A stretch of 64,000 bases of DNA. Source: Rhodospirillales bacterium. GTDB taxonomy: Bacteria; Pseudomonadota; Alphaproteobacteria; Rhodospirillales; Casp-alpha2. Below are positions 9,488-18,576 of this stretch, piece by piece (the stretch's first letter is position 1; the number at the start of each line of letters is the position of its first letter). Both the position numbers and the translations under genes were made by a program. The notes under the pieces are model-generated. The model worked only from the letters and a program-made list of their open reading frames with translations, was not told the origin of the DNA and ran no database searches. The stretch covers positions 310,001 to 374,000 of the forward strand of contig JAEPQO010000003.1 of the NCBI GenBank assembly GCA_017640505.1, written 5' to 3'.

Positions 9488-10251
9488 ACAAAACGGTCAT
9501 CCTTTCTGCGGTGATCAGCGTGCACAACGAGGAACACCAGCTTCGAGACTGCCTCGCCACGCTCGGTTTTGCCGACGAAATCGTCGTGCTGCTCGACAAG
9601 TGCACCGACGGCTCGAAGGAAATTGCCGCCGAGTTCACGGACCGGATCGTCGACGGCGCGTGGACAATCGAAGGCGAACGCCGTAACGCCGGGATCGAGG
9701 CGTGCCGGGGCGCATGGATTTTCGAGATCGACGCGGACGAGCGCGTGCCGGATGCGCTGGCCCGGGAAATCCGTACCACCATCGAAAACACCCGGGATGA
9801 CTGGCACGAGATTCCCGTCGATAATTACATCGGCAAGCGCCTGGTGCGCTACGGCTGGGGCGCATCGTTCGGCAAGGCGGCCTACCCGGGGCTGTTCAGA
9901 AAAGGCGTGAAGAAATGGGGCATGCAGCGTGTGCATCCGTCGCTCGACTGGTCCGGGAAAAAGGGTGCGATGCTCCACAATCGCCTTGTGCATCACGTCG
10001 ACCGCGACATATCCGATATGATCCGCCGTCTCGACAGTTATTCGACGGCGCGCGCCAAGGATCTGGTCGATAGCGGCGACATCGGTTCGATGGCGAATAA
10101 CGTCAGGCGCTTTTTCTCGCGTTCCTTCAAGTGTTTCATTTCGCGCAAGGGCTACAAGGAAGGGGGAATGGGCCTCCTGATCGCGATCTGTGCCGGGCTG
10201 TTTCCCTTGATCTCGCACATCAAGGCCGCCGAAATGCGAAAGGATCACTGA
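9484..10251 (+). CDS. Glycosyltransferase family 2 (WaaE/KdtX-like)
   Basis: A 255-residue GT-A transferase resembling LPS core beta-1,4-glucosyltransferases. The N-terminal VISVHNEEHQLRDCL (about residues 8-22) and the metal-binding EIDADERVPD loop (about 81-90) define the fold. A C-terminal hydrophobic segment (GMGLLIAICAGLFPLISHI) may contact the membrane. The GTG start at 9484 overlaps the GT9 stop by four bases and is favoured over the upstream open frame. The next gene starts one base after the stop. Confidence 0.9.
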   Translation: MNKTVILSAVISVHNEEHQLRDCLATLGFADEIVVLLDKCTDGSKEIAAEFTDRIVDGAWTIEGERRNAGIEACRGAWIFEIDADERVPDALAREIRTTIENTRDDWHEIPVDNYIGKRLVRYGWGASFGKAAYPGLFRKGVKKWGMQRVHPSLDWSGKKGAMLHNRLVHHVDRDISDMIRRLDSYSTARAKDLVDSGDIGSMANNVRRFFSRSFKCFISRKGYKEGGMGLLIAICAGLFPLISHIKAAEMRKDH

Positions 10252-10252
10252 G

Positions 10253-11293
10253 ATGGCGACGATTGTCCTTGCCGACGACGGGATCGTGTTCGACGGCCAG
10301 ACGCCCGAAAAAGGGCCGCTCGGCGGCGCCGAGAGTTCGGTTATCCTGCTCGTCGAGACGCTGGCGGCACGCGGCCACGACGTGACGGTCTATAACAAGT
10401 GCGAGGCACCACTCGACTACAAGGGCGTGAAGTGGCGCCCGATCTCGGCCGGTGTGCCGGAGACGGCGGATCTCTATATCGCCAACCGCGGCGACAAGTT
10501 ACTGAAACTGTGTGAAAGCGCGAAGAGTACCGTCTTCTGGACGCACAATCCGTGTTCCTACATGTTGAAGGCCCGGTATATCTGGCAGTTCTGGCGCCGC
10601 CGTCCGGTGATCGTTTTTATCGGCGAGTACCATGCGAAGACACTGCCCGGCTGGGTGCCCGAAGGTGGACGCCGGACGATTCCTTATGGACTGCCCGATC
10701 TGTTCTGCAATGCCGAACCCGCCTCGGGCGTGCCGGGACCGCGCGCGATCTTCACGTCCAACCCGCTTCGTGGGCTGGACTGGCTGCTGGACCGCTGGTC
10801 GAACGAGATCGAGCCGGACGTTCCGGGGGCCGAGCTGCACATTTTCTCGGGCGCGGCAACGTACGGTGCCGCCGGTGCGCGCAAGGGCGACGCGATGTCC
10901 GAAGTGCTGGACAAGGCACGCGCGCTTGAAAGCCAGGGCGTCAGGCTGCGCGAACCCGTCGGCAAGGCGCAACTGATCGATGAGTTGAGGCTGGCGCGCG
11001 TGATGCTTTACAAGGGCGACATCAACGAGACGTTCTGCCTTGCCATTGCCGAGGCGCAGTGTCTGGGCGTGCCGTGTGTCGTGCAGCCGATCGGCTCGAT
11101 GGTGGAGCGGGTGCGTGACGGCGAGACCGGCTTTATTGCCCCTGACGACGCGGCCTTCGCACTTGCCGCAAGGCGGTTGCTCACAGATGATGCGTTGTGG
11201 CGTGCCCAGCACGAGCAAGCGCTGGCGGTGCAGCGTTCCTGGCGCTGGCCCGACGCGGCCGCGGCATTCGAGGAGTTGATCAAGTCCCCATGA
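10253..11293 (+). CDS. Glycosyltransferase family 4
   Basis: A 346-residue GT-B glycosyltransferase. It has the retaining-GT4 EX7E-type element GDINETFCLAIAEAQCLGVP near residues 257-276, followed by the glycine-rich nucleotide-sugar loop with DGETGFIAPDD. The N-terminal domain has GPLGGAESSVILLVETLAARG, typical of WaaG-like enzymes. It is the third gene of the overlapping operon, and its stop overlaps the next start (ATGA at 11290). Donor and acceptor sugars are unknown. Confidence 0.9.
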   Translation: MATIVLADDGIVFDGQTPEKGPLGGAESSVILLVETLAARGHDVTVYNKCEAPLDYKGVKWRPISAGVPETADLYIANRGDKLLKLCESAKSTVFWTHNPCSYMLKARYIWQFWRRRPVIVFIGEYHAKTLPGWVPEGGRRTIPYGLPDLFCNAEPASGVPGPRAIFTSNPLRGLDWLLDRWSNEIEPDVPGAELHIFSGAATYGAAGARKGDAMSEVLDKARALESQGVRLREPVGKAQLIDELRLARVMLYKGDINETFCLAIAEAQCLGVPCVVQPIGSMVERVRDGETGFIAPDDAAFALAARRLLTDDALWRAQHEQALAVQRSWRWPDAAAAFEELIKSP

Positions 11294-12312
11294 AGGTTTT
11301 GCAAGCAATGGCCGGTGCGGAATTCGGCGGCGCCGAGGCGTTTTTCGTGCGCCTCGTGATCGCGCTGCATCGTGCCGGTCTCGACCAGAAGGTCATCATT
11401 CGCGAGAACCCGGCACGTGCCAAAATCCTCAGGGATGCCGGGATCGAGCCGGTTGAACTGCCGTTCGGCGGCCGTTTCGATTTCGCGACGCCGCGCGCTT
11501 TCAAGCGCGAAGTAAACGCCTATCAGCCCGACGTCGTCCTGACGTGGATGAACCGCGCGACGCTGATGTGCCCGAAAGGGGACTTCGTGCACGCCGCCCG
11601 GCTCGGCGGGTATTACGACCTCAAGTACTACGCGAACTGCGACCACCTGATCGGCAATACCGAGGACATCGTCGAATACCTGATCGAGCACGACTGGCCC
11701 GGCGACAAGGCGCATTACCTGCCGAATTTTGTTTCCGCGGAAATGGGCGAACCGCTTGACCGCACCAAGTTCTATACGCCGAAGGGCGTGCCGCTGATCG
11801 TGTCGCTCGGCCGCCTGCACGAAAACAAGGCGTTCGATACGCTGCTCCGTGCGCTGGCGCGGGTGCCGAACGCGTACCTCTGGCTTGCGGGCGAAGGGCC
11901 GCTCAAGGCGGACCTGATGAAGCTCGCCGAAGAACTGGCGATCAAACCGCGCGTCCGGTTCCTGGGATGGCGCGACGATACGGCGAACGTGCTTTGTTCC
12001 GGCGACCTGTTCGTCTGTCCGTCCAGGCACGAACCGCTCGGCAACGTGGTGATCGAAGCGTGGGCGCAGGGCTTGCCCGTGGTCGCGGCCAATTCCATGG
12101 GGCCGGGGACGCTTATCGAAAACGGCGAAACCGGCATCCTGGTGCCGGTGGACGACGAAATCCTGATGGCCCGCGCGATCCGCGGCGTGTTGGAGGACGA
12201 GAATCTCGCCGACCGCCTGGCCCGGCAGGGACACGCTGCCTATCAGGACAACTTCACCGAGGCACAGGTGGTCGAGCAGTATCTTGAATTCTTCGACAAG
12301 GTGGTTGGCTGA
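11290..12312 (+). CDS. Glycosyltransferase family 4
   Basis: A second, distinct GT4 enzyme of 340 residues. The N-terminus MKVLQAMAGAEFGGAEAFFV is the classical GT4 start, with the GGAE acceptor loop. The C-terminal catalytic element is SRHEPLGNVVIEAWAQGLPV at about residues 243-262, followed by NGETGILVPVDDE. The start at 11290 overlaps the preceding stop, so the earlier in-frame start at 11197 is rejected. The asparagine synthase gene starts 3 bases after the stop. Confidence 0.92.
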   Translation: MKVLQAMAGAEFGGAEAFFVRLVIALHRAGLDQKVIIRENPARAKILRDAGIEPVELPFGGRFDFATPRAFKREVNAYQPDVVLTWMNRATLMCPKGDFVHAARLGGYYDLKYYANCDHLIGNTEDIVEYLIEHDWPGDKAHYLPNFVSAEMGEPLDRTKFYTPKGVPLIVSLGRLHENKAFDTLLRALARVPNAYLWLAGEGPLKADLMKLAEELAIKPRVRFLGWRDDTANVLCSGDLFVCPSRHEPLGNVVIEAWAQGLPVVAANSMGPGTLIENGETGILVPVDDEILMARAIRGVLEDENLADRLARQGHAAYQDNFTEAQVVEQYLEFFDKVVG

Positions 12313-12315
12313 GCC

Positions 12316-14088
12316 ATGTGCGGGATCGCGGGGCTGATGACGGCAGACGGCACCGCCCCGGTAACCGCGGTGCTCGACAAGATGGCGGTGGCGATCGGTC
12401 ACCGCGGGCCGGACGGGCGCGGCGACTATGCCGAGGACGACGTCGCGATGATGCAGGTGCGCCTTGCGATCATCGATCTCGCGACCGGCGATCAGCCGCT
12501 TTACGCGCCCGGCGATGATGAACACGGCAAGCTTGCGCTGGTCGCCAACGGCGAGATCTACAACTACGTCGAACTTCGCCAGCAGATGTCGAACATCGAT
12601 TACGCGACGGCGTCGGACTGCGAATCGATACTCTATCTCTATCGCGAGCACGGCCTCGATTTTGCGGAACACCTGCGCGGCATGTACACGCTTGCGATTC
12701 ACGATCCGGCGGACGGGGCGCTCGTGCTGGCGCGCGACCCGTTCGGGATCAAGCCGCTTTATTACGGGCTGGCGGAAGACGGGTTCGTCTTTGCCTCCGA
12801 GCCGCAGGCGCTGTTGGCGGCGGGACTGGTGACGCCCGCCGTTGAGCCCGCCAAGCGCGACGAATTGCTGGCGTTGCAGTTCACCACCGGCACCGAGACC
12901 GTGTTTCCGGGTATTTACCGTGTTTTGCCCGGCGAAACCCTGATCGTGCGTGGTGGGCGGATCGCCGAACGGGTGCAGCTGGCGAGCCTGCCGCCCGGCG
13001 GGCCGAAGAAGATTTCGTCCGCCGAAGCACTCTATGAATTCGACCGGATCATCACGGAAGCGGTCAACGTGCATCAACGCTCCGACGTGCCGTACGGTAT
13101 GTTTCTCTCGGGCGGGATCGATTCTTCCGTGATCCTCGCGGTCATGCGGCGGCTGAATTCGACGCCGGTGCATGCGTTGACGGCGGGCTTTCCCGGCACG
13201 GGTGTGCATGACGAACGCGAACATGCGCGTGACGTCGCCCGCGCCTGCGGCGCCGAACACGAGGAAATCACGGTCACGGAAGATGATTTCTGGCGCGAAC
13301 TGCCGCGGATCGCCGCCTGCATGGACGATCCGTCCGCCGATTACGCCATCGTGCCGAGCTACATGCTGGCGAGAAAAGCGAAGGAGAGCGGCCTGAAAGT
13401 CGTGCTGTCGGGCGAGGGTGGCGACGAACTGTTTGCGGGCTATGGCCGGTATCGCCGCCAAAAACGCCTTGCCATCTTCGGCGGACGGCGCATGCGTCAT
13501 TCCTATATTCTGGCCGGTACCGGGGTGCTGCGCGACGAGCCGATGGGCTGGCGCAACGGGATTGCGGCGGCCGAGGCGGAAGCCGGTGAATACGGCCGGT
13601 CGCGCCTGCAGGCGGCACAGGTCGTGGATATCGCCGACTGGTTGCCGAATGATCTGCTGACCAAGCTCGATCGCTGCCTGATGGCGCACGGCGTCGAAGG
13701 GCGCGTACCGTTCCTCGATCCGTTCGTGGCCGATTTCGCGTTCCGGCTTCCGGATAACCTGAAAGTACGCCAGGGCACCGGCAAGTGGTTGCTCAGGAAG
13801 TGGCTTCAGACAGCGCTCCCGGAATCGAAACCGTTCACCAAGAAACGCGGCTTCACGGTGCCGGTCGGGGACTGGATCGCAAACGGCGATGCACGCCTGG
13901 GCGGTCTCGTTGCCGCAAATCCGGGGATCGCCGAGGTGTGCGATCCGGATGCGGTCAAACGCCTGTTCGCCGCCGGTGCGGAAAAGGGACAGGCGCAGTG
14001 GACGCTGCTGTTCTACGCGCTCTGGCACAAGCGCCATATCGAAGGCGCGGACGCGTCGGGCAGTGTGTTCGAGGTTCTGGGTTCATGA
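12316..14088 (+). CDS. asnB: Asparagine synthase (glutamine-hydrolysing), surface-polysaccharide type
   Basis: Two-domain amidotransferase of 590 residues. The N-terminal glutaminase domain has the processed nucleophile Cys2 (MCGIAGLM) and GHRGPDGRGDY. The C-terminal synthetase domain has the pyrophosphatase loop SGGIDSS at about residue 265 and LSGEGGDELFAGYGRY. It either makes asparagine from aspartate and glutamine or amidates a sugar acid; AsnB paralogues in glycosyltransferase operons often do the latter. It ends the overlapped GT operon and is followed by a paired inverted-repeat element. The enzyme class is certain, the polysaccharide role inferred. Confidence 0.93.
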   Translation: MCGIAGLMTADGTAPVTAVLDKMAVAIGHRGPDGRGDYAEDDVAMMQVRLAIIDLATGDQPLYAPGDDEHGKLALVANGEIYNYVELRQQMSNIDYATASDCESILYLYREHGLDFAEHLRGMYTLAIHDPADGALVLARDPFGIKPLYYGLAEDGFVFASEPQALLAAGLVTPAVEPAKRDELLALQFTTGTETVFPGIYRVLPGETLIVRGGRIAERVQLASLPPGGPKKISSAEALYEFDRIITEAVNVHQRSDVPYGMFLSGGIDSSVILAVMRRLNSTPVHALTAGFPGTGVHDEREHARDVARACGAEHEEITVTEDDFWRELPRIAACMDDPSADYAIVPSYMLARKAKESGLKVVLSGEGGDELFAGYGRYRRQKRLAIFGGRRMRHSYILAGTGVLRDEPMGWRNGIAAAEAEAGEYGRSRLQAAQVVDIADWLPNDLLTKLDRCLMAHGVEGRVPFLDPFVADFAFRLPDNLKVRQGTGKWLLRKWLQTALPESKPFTKKRGFTVPVGDWIANGDARLGGLVAANPGIAEVCDPDAVKRLFAAGAEKGQAQWTLLFYALWHKRHIEGADASGSVFEVLGS

Positions 14089-14094
14089 TTATCG

Positions 14095-14178
14095 TCGTCC
14101 TGAACTTGGTTCAGGACCCATGAATCCCGGCACGATGGTCATGTGTCATTATGGATCCTGAACCAAGTTCAGGATGAC
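14095..14178. repeat. Paired inverted-repeat element (CCTGAACTTGGTTCAGG family)
   Basis: Two 21-bp palindromes, GTCCTGAAC-ttg-GTTCAGGAC (14097-14117) and ATCCTGAAC-caa-GTTCAGGAT (14155-14175), are themselves arranged as an inverted repeat. The outer 28-bp arms match at 26 of 28 positions. The structure is MITE-like or REP/BIME-like. It lies between the convergent ends of asnB and the secreted-protein gene. The same layout recurs at 51449-51537. Confidence 0.85.
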
Positions 14179-14208
14179 GTGAGTGTTGCAGGAATAAACG
14201 TTAGAAGA

Positions 14209-15096
14209 TCAAATCCCCTTCGCGGTGATCCGCTTGACGATAAAGTCGCCAGTCGTATTGGACAGCCGTATGCCGTCGAACGGATCGGAAAAGGCGCGGT
14301 CGCTGGTGGCGATCATTTCCGTGCCGTCGACCGTGACCCGCATCGTGCCGTCCGTGCCGCGCGTCCATGAGACGGCGTGGAATTTCTTGTCTTCAAGCGT
14401 CAGCGGTTCGGACGTGGCGATGACGCTGGACCCCGAACTGCCGATGCGGTGGATCTGCACGCCCTTGCCCGACGCATAGAGCAATCGATAGCCGATGTTC
14501 GCGTCCTGGCCCTGGAACACACCGATATCGAACATGCCGTCCGGCTCCCATGACGACAGTTCGAAGTCCAGTGCGAACGCGTTGGAGACGGGCACCCGGG
14601 TCAGGATGATGTTGCTGGTCGGCTGCTGTGTCGTCGGTGTTTTCGTGGCGCGTTTGAGGATGGTGCCGAGGATCGCCTTCGCCAGTTCGTCGCCGGAGTT
14701 ACCGGATTGCTGCTGCTGGTTCTCCTGCACCGCCGTGATCAGACGGTTCCTGAGCCCCCAGCCGGTCTCGATGAAATATTCGCCGGACTTGACCTCCCAC
14801 ACCGGGTTGGCCGTGAAGTTGCCGTCGGCAAAGCTGTCGTCGAGAACCACCGTGTTCCAGGGCGTCTTGGCCCCGTTGGCTAGATTGCGAAGGTCCTGCA
14901 GGAACACCGGGTCGGCGGCTTTCGCCTTTTCGGCGTCGTCGATCAGCTTGTTCAGTTTCTCGATGAATGCGTCGAGGGTCTGTCCGCCGGCACCCGCCCC
15001 ACTGGGATCGGACCACGTCGAATAGCGTGAATTCTGCGCGTCTGCGCTGGCGGGGACGAGGCAGGCAATTACGAAAAGGGCGGCAATCAGGCGCAT
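14209..15096 (-). CDS. Secreted protein with lectin/glucanase-like (LamG/DUF1080-type) domain
   Basis: A 295-residue exported protein of unknown function. The N-terminus [20 protein letters not shown] is a clear signal peptide with cleavage after about residue 20. A charged helical segment follows (about 40-70), then a beta-rich domain with [40 protein letters not shown] and [20 protein letters not shown], the layout of concanavalin-like LamG/DUF1080 folds. A Q/T-rich linker sits near 125-155. It converges with asnB across a repeat element and diverges from pyrC. Carbohydrate binding is an inference from the fold. Confidence 0.65.
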   Translation of the reverse strand: MRLIAALFVIACLVPASADAQNSRYSTWSDPSGAGAGGQTLDAFIEKLNKLIDDAEKAKAADPVFLQDLRNLANGAKTPWNTVVLDDSFADGNFTANPVWEVKSGEYFIETGWGLRNRLITAVQENQQQQSGNSGDELAKAILGTILKRATKTPTTQQPTSNIILTRVPVSNAFALDFELSSWEPDGMFDIGVFQGQDANIGYRLLYASGKGVQIHRIGSSGSSVIATSEPLTLEDKKFHAVSWTRGTDGTMRVTVDGTEMIATSDRAFSDPFDGIRLSNTTGDFIVKRITAKGI

Positions 15097-15197
15097 ATCG
15101 GTATCCTCCCGGCTGTTCCGGATATGCTAGCACAATGACCGCCACGGCAAAGCGCTTGTCGCTGGACAGGGCGGCGGAAACATGCGAGCTAAAAACC

Positions 15198-16247
15198 ATG
15201 GCCCAAAACGACCGCATCACGATCAAACGCCCCGACGACTGGCACGTGCATTTCCGCGACGAGGCGATGATGCGGGCCGTGGTCCCGGCGACCGCCGCGC
15301 AGTTCGGCCGCGCCATCGTCATGCCGAACCTGGTGCCGCCGGTGACCGATACCGCGGCCGCCGAGGCGTACCGGGACCGCATCCTGACCGCGATCCCCGA
15401 TGCGGCCGATTTCACCCCGCTGATGGCGGCGTATCTGACCGACGAGACGGATCCGGAAATGCTGCGCGACGGCGCAGAGAAGGGCGTTTTCAGCGCCGTG
15501 AAGCTTTATCCCGCCGGTGCCACGACAAATTCCGCGTCGGGTGTCACCGATATCGCCAATGTCATGCCGGTCCTGGACGTCATGCAGGAGATCGGCCTGC
15601 CGCTATTGATCCACGGCGAGGTCACGGACCCGGACATCGATATCTTCGACAGGGAAGCGGTCTTCATCGACCGCATCCTGCAGCCGCTGACCGACAAGCT
15701 GCCCGCCCTCAAGGTCGTGTTCGAACACGTGACCACCAAGGAAGCCGTCGATTTCGTCGCCGCCGGGGACGCATCGCGGCTGGGCGCGACGATCACCGCG
15801 CACCACCTGGTGATCAACCGTACCGATATCTTCAAGGGCGGCATCCGGCCGCATCTCTATTGCCTGCCCATCGCCAAGCGCGAAGCGCACCGCCAGGCGC
15901 TCCGCAAGGCGGCGACGTCGGGCGATCCGCGTTATTTCCTGGGTACCGACACCGCGCCGCATGCGCGTCACCTGAAAGAGGCGGCCTGCGGCTGCGCCGG
16001 TATCTATTCCGCGCCGGTGGCGCTAGAGGTCTATGCGACGGTCTTCGAGGAAGAAGACGCGCTCGATAAACTCGAAGCCTTTGCGTCCCTCAACGGTCCC
16101 GCGTTTTACGGCCTGCCTGTGAACGAGACCACGGTGACCCTGAAACGCGAAAGCTGGCAGGTGCCGCAAAGCATCGACACCGGCAGCGGCGACGCGCTGA
16201 TCCCGTTCATGGCCGGCGAGACCCTCGGCTGGAAGTTGGAAGGCTAG
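15198..16247 (+). CDS. pyrC: Dihydroorotase
   Basis: Zinc amidohydrolase of pyrimidine synthesis that closes N-carbamoyl-aspartate to dihydroorotate. At 349 residues it matches the E. coli PyrC class. The metal-binding motif HVHFRD begins at residue 16, the carbamylated lysine is K102 ([13 protein letters not shown]), and GTDTAPH holds the catalytic Asp. The ATG at 15198 is chosen over the long upstream frame because the preceding codons are not PyrC-like and overlap the divergent gene. Confidence 0.97.
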   Translation: MAQNDRITIKRPDDWHVHFRDEAMMRAVVPATAAQFGRAIVMPNLVPPVTDTAAAEAYRDRILTAIPDAADFTPLMAAYLTDETDPEMLRDGAEKGVFSAVKLYPAGATTNSASGVTDIANVMPVLDVMQEIGLPLLIHGEVTDPDIDIFDREAVFIDRILQPLTDKLPALKVVFEHVTTKEAVDFVAAGDASRLGATITAHHLVINRTDIFKGGIRPHLYCLPIAKREAHRQALRKAATSGDPRYFLGTDTAPHARHLKEAACGCAGIYSAPVALEVYATVFEEEDALDKLEAFASLNGPAFYGLPVNETTVTLKRESWQVPQSIDTGSGDALIPFMAGETLGWKLEG

Positions 16248-16250
16248 GCG

Positions 16251-16360
16251 CCCCTGCTTCGAGACGCCGCGGGCTGACGCCGGGGCTCCTCAGCATGAGG
16301 CTTACCATAACGCATCCCTCATCCTGAGGAGCGAGCTATGGCGAGCGTCTCGAAGGATGG
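16251..16360. repeat. Intergenic inverted repeat (CTTCGAGACGC ... GCGTCTCGAAG)
   Basis: The arms around 16257-16300 and 16310-16356 are inverted copies containing CTTCGAGACGC and GCTCCTCAGCATGAGG, against CCTCATCCTGAGGAGC and GCGTCTCGAAGG. Each half also contains its own CTCCTCA-nn-TGAGG palindrome. It separates the convergent pyrC and cyclic-nucleotide-binding genes, a frequent place for palindromic repeats that may double as bidirectional terminators. Confidence 0.8.
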
Positions 16361-16368
16361 ATTATTGA

Positions 16369-16782
16369 TTAACCCAGCGTTTTCTTGGCGGTGGCGCCGC
16401 CCTCGACGCGGAGCCGGCGCAGCAGCGTGTGCATCATCGCGACGACGATCGGATTGCTTTTCTTGAGCACCCTGGCGAAGACCTTCTTCGGCACGACAAT
16501 AAGCGTGGTCTTGCCCATGGCGCGCGCCGTCGCCATCCGTTCCTCGGCATCGACGAGCGCCATCTCGCCCAGCAGCTCGCCCTTGCCGACGACGCCCAAC
16601 ACGGTTTCCGCGGTGCCGTCGCCGCGTGCGATCTCGACCTTGCCGGTGTCGACGAAATAGGCTTCGTTGCCCATGTCACCCTGTTTGAAGATGATCTGAC
16701 CGGACGAATAAGACCGGTATTCAAGCTCGATCTCTTCGTTGTCGTCGTCCTGGGGTGTCTGTTCGACCTGGGATTCGCTCAC
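16369..16782 (-). CDS. Single-domain cyclic nucleotide-binding protein
   Basis: A 137-residue protein made almost entirely of one CAP-ED (cNMP-binding) beta-roll, with no helix-turn-helix. The phosphate-binding cassette GELLGEMALVDAEERMATA retains the Glu and Arg needed for cyclic nucleotide binding. The N-terminus is acidic and unstructured. The GTG start at 16782 (VSESQVEQ) has GGAGAGG 4 bases upstream; the longer open frame to 17040 runs antisense to the next gene. It may be a stand-alone cAMP/cGMP sensor or regulatory subunit. The partner is unknown. Confidence 0.85.
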   Translation of the reverse strand: MSESQVEQTPQDDDNEEIELEYRSYSSGQIIFKQGDMGNEAYFVDTGKVEIARGDGTAETVLGVVGKGELLGEMALVDAEERMATARAMGKTTLIVVPKKVFARVLKKSNPIVVAMMHTLLRRLRVEGGATAKKTLG

Positions 16783-16909
16783 TCGACCTCTCCTGCTCGG
16801 CTCAGAATAGGCGCTGGGACACCAGTGGACAACGGCGTATTGGTGCGGGGATTGACCTAAGCGCCGCCGTGCGTAAGGTCTGGGGAAACAACCTCCGGGG
16901 AGAGATCTG

Positions 16910-17914
16910 ATGAGCGATACGGAATTTAACGCGCTGCTGCTGACGGCGGACGACGACGGCAAGGTGTCATCGAGCTTCGAGACCCTGCCCAACGACCGCC
17001 TGCCCGAGGGCGATGTCACGGTGGCGGTGAAATACACCACGCTGAACTACAAGGACGGCATGATCCTGAACGGCCTCGGCAAGCTGGTGCGCGACTATCC
17101 GCACGTGCCGGGGATCGATTTTTCCGGCGTCGTCGAGGACTCGTCGCACCCCGACTTCAAGCCGGGCGACGAGGTGATCCTGACCGGCTGGCGCGTCGGC
17201 GAGGTGCACTGGGGCGGCATGGCGACGCGCGCCCGGGTCAAGGGCGACTGGCTGGTGCCGCTGCCCAAGGGGATTTCGCTGGAACAGGCGATGGCCATCG
17301 GCACCGCCGGGTTCACCGCCATGCTGGCGATCATGACGCTGGAAGAACACAAGCTTTCCAAGGACACCGACAAGGAAGTGCTGGTCACCGGCGGCGCAGG
17401 GGGGGTCGGCTCCATCGCCACCTCCGTGCTCGCCAACATCGGCTACAAGGTCGCGGCGTCGACCGGCCGTGCCGAACAGCACGATTACCTGAAGGGCCTG
17501 GGCGCGACCACGATCGTCGAGCGCGACGAGCTGCTGGAGCCGCCGAAAGGCCCGCTCGGCCGCGAACGCTGGGCCGGGGTCATCGACAACGTCGGCGGGC
17601 CGACGCTGCACCACGCGCTGGCGACGCTGGCCTACTGGGGCGCGTGTGCATCGGTCGGCAACGCCGGCTCGTTCAAGCTGGAAACGACGGTGCTGCCGTT
17701 CCTGCTCCGCGGTATCAATCTCTGCGGTATCGACAGCGCGACGTGCCCCAAGGACCGCCGCTTGGTGGCCTGGGACCGGCTGTCCAAGGAACTGCCGCTG
17801 GATAAGCTCGATGCCGCCACCAACCGGGCAGGCTTTGCCGAGTTGCCCGACCTCGCCGGGCAGATTCTGAAGGGCCAGATCCGGGGCCGCATGGTCATCG
17901 ACGTCAACGGCTAA
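16910..17914 (+). CDS. YhdH/AcuI-family medium-chain reductase (acrylyl-CoA reductase-like)
   Basis: NADPH-dependent zinc-independent MDR enzyme of 334 residues. It resembles AcuI/YhdH, which reduce acryloyl-CoA to propionyl-CoA in DMSP and 3-hydroxypropionate metabolism. The N-terminal YTTLNYKDGMILNG and PGIDFSGVVEDS are characteristic. The Rossmann loop TGGAGGVGS sits near residues 160-168. GGAGAGATCTG just before the ATG is a good ribosome-binding site. No DMSP genes are adjacent, so the physiological substrate is uncertain. A strong terminator follows. Confidence 0.88.
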   Translation: MSDTEFNALLLTADDDGKVSSSFETLPNDRLPEGDVTVAVKYTTLNYKDGMILNGLGKLVRDYPHVPGIDFSGVVEDSSHPDFKPGDEVILTGWRVGEVHWGGMATRARVKGDWLVPLPKGISLEQAMAIGTAGFTAMLAIMTLEEHKLSKDTDKEVLVTGGAGGVGSIATSVLANIGYKVAASTGRAEQHDYLKGLGATTIVERDELLEPPKGPLGRERWAGVIDNVGGPTLHHALATLAYWGACASVGNAGSFKLETTVLPFLLRGINLCGIDSATCPKDRRLVAWDRLSKELPLDKLDAATNRAGFAELPDLAGQILKGQIRGRMVIDVNG

Positions 17915-17952
17915 AAGTTAACGCGTCTTAACACATTGATTCTTATGCGATA

Positions 17953-17985
17953 AGCCGTCCCGGAGTGTGCCGGGGCGGCTTTTTC
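17953..17985 (+). terminator. Rho-independent terminator after the AcuI/YhdH gene
   Basis: AGCCGTCCCGG and CCGGGGCGGCT form an 11-bp stem with one mismatch around the 6-base loop AGTGTG, followed by a T-tract. It lies 38 bases after the reductase stop codon. Confidence 0.88.
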
Positions 17986-18064
17986 GCGTTTGCCCCCGTA
18001 TTTGGCACCCATCGTGCATTTATGACCTCGGAGCATGGGTTGAACATGGGTTCAGGAGGTCAAA

Positions 18065-18574
18065 ATGTTCAGGAAACTCGGCATTACGCTGGTCTTCACG
18101 GCAACGCTCTCGGCGTGCAGCTACGTCGACAAGTACGAGGAACAGGTCCACGACTGGGAGCCGACGTACTGCTACAAGTCGCTGGCCGCCGTGCAGTGCC
18201 ACCGGGAACCGAAACACTCGGACAGCCTCAGGCTGGTAAACTACTACGGGCCGCATCCGAGCCGCTACGACGCGCCTGAACCGTTGAAGGAGCCGAACTT
18301 CAAGGCGCCGGAAATGGTCAATTACTGGGTCAAGGATGCGGAACCGGTGCCGCGGCCGATGCCGCACGGCGATCTGACCGACCGGCCGTGGCTGACCGTC
18401 GAGGGCGGTAACGAGCGCCAGACCATCGGCGACCTCAGGATGCTGAATGCGTCCGGTGCCGGCACCCGTGCGTTCCTGCGCCGCATCGAAACCGGCGAGG
18501 ACGCCACCGCGCGCGACGACGACGGCACATCAACGCAGTACATCCTGCCGGACCCGGACCTGACGGTGAATTGA
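18065..18574 (+). CDS. Small outer-membrane-type lipoprotein of unknown function
   Basis: A 169-residue predicted lipoprotein. The lipobox LSAC with Cys18 follows a short hydrophobic signal (MFRKLGITLVFTATLSAC). The mature part is proline- and charge-rich with repeated Tyr and Pro residues (WEPTYCYKSLAAVQCHREP) and two further cysteines near residues 38 and 46. It probably stays as a surface or periplasmic anchored protein. A good AGGAGG ribosome-binding site precedes the ATG. It was not assigned to a characterised family, and it ends just before the repeat at 18577. Confidence 0.75.
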   Translation: MFRKLGITLVFTATLSACSYVDKYEEQVHDWEPTYCYKSLAAVQCHREPKHSDSLRLVNYYGPHPSRYDAPEPLKEPNFKAPEMVNYWVKDAEPVPRPMPHGDLTDRPWLTVEGGNERQTIGDLRMLNASGAGTRAFLRRIETGEDATARDDDGTSTQYILPDPDLTVN

Positions 18575-18576
18575 AT

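Noticed and set aside
11008-14037. A 1009-codon open frame on the minus strand across the GT4 and asnB genes
   Set aside because: It is antisense to two well-supported genes with clear motifs. Its residues are Arg/His/Gly-rich without domain signatures, typical of high-GC shadow frames.
16369-17040. A longer cyclic-nucleotide-binding protein extending to 17040
   Set aside because: The extra 86 codons overlap the start of the divergent reductase gene. The GTG at 16782 has a good ribosome-binding site.
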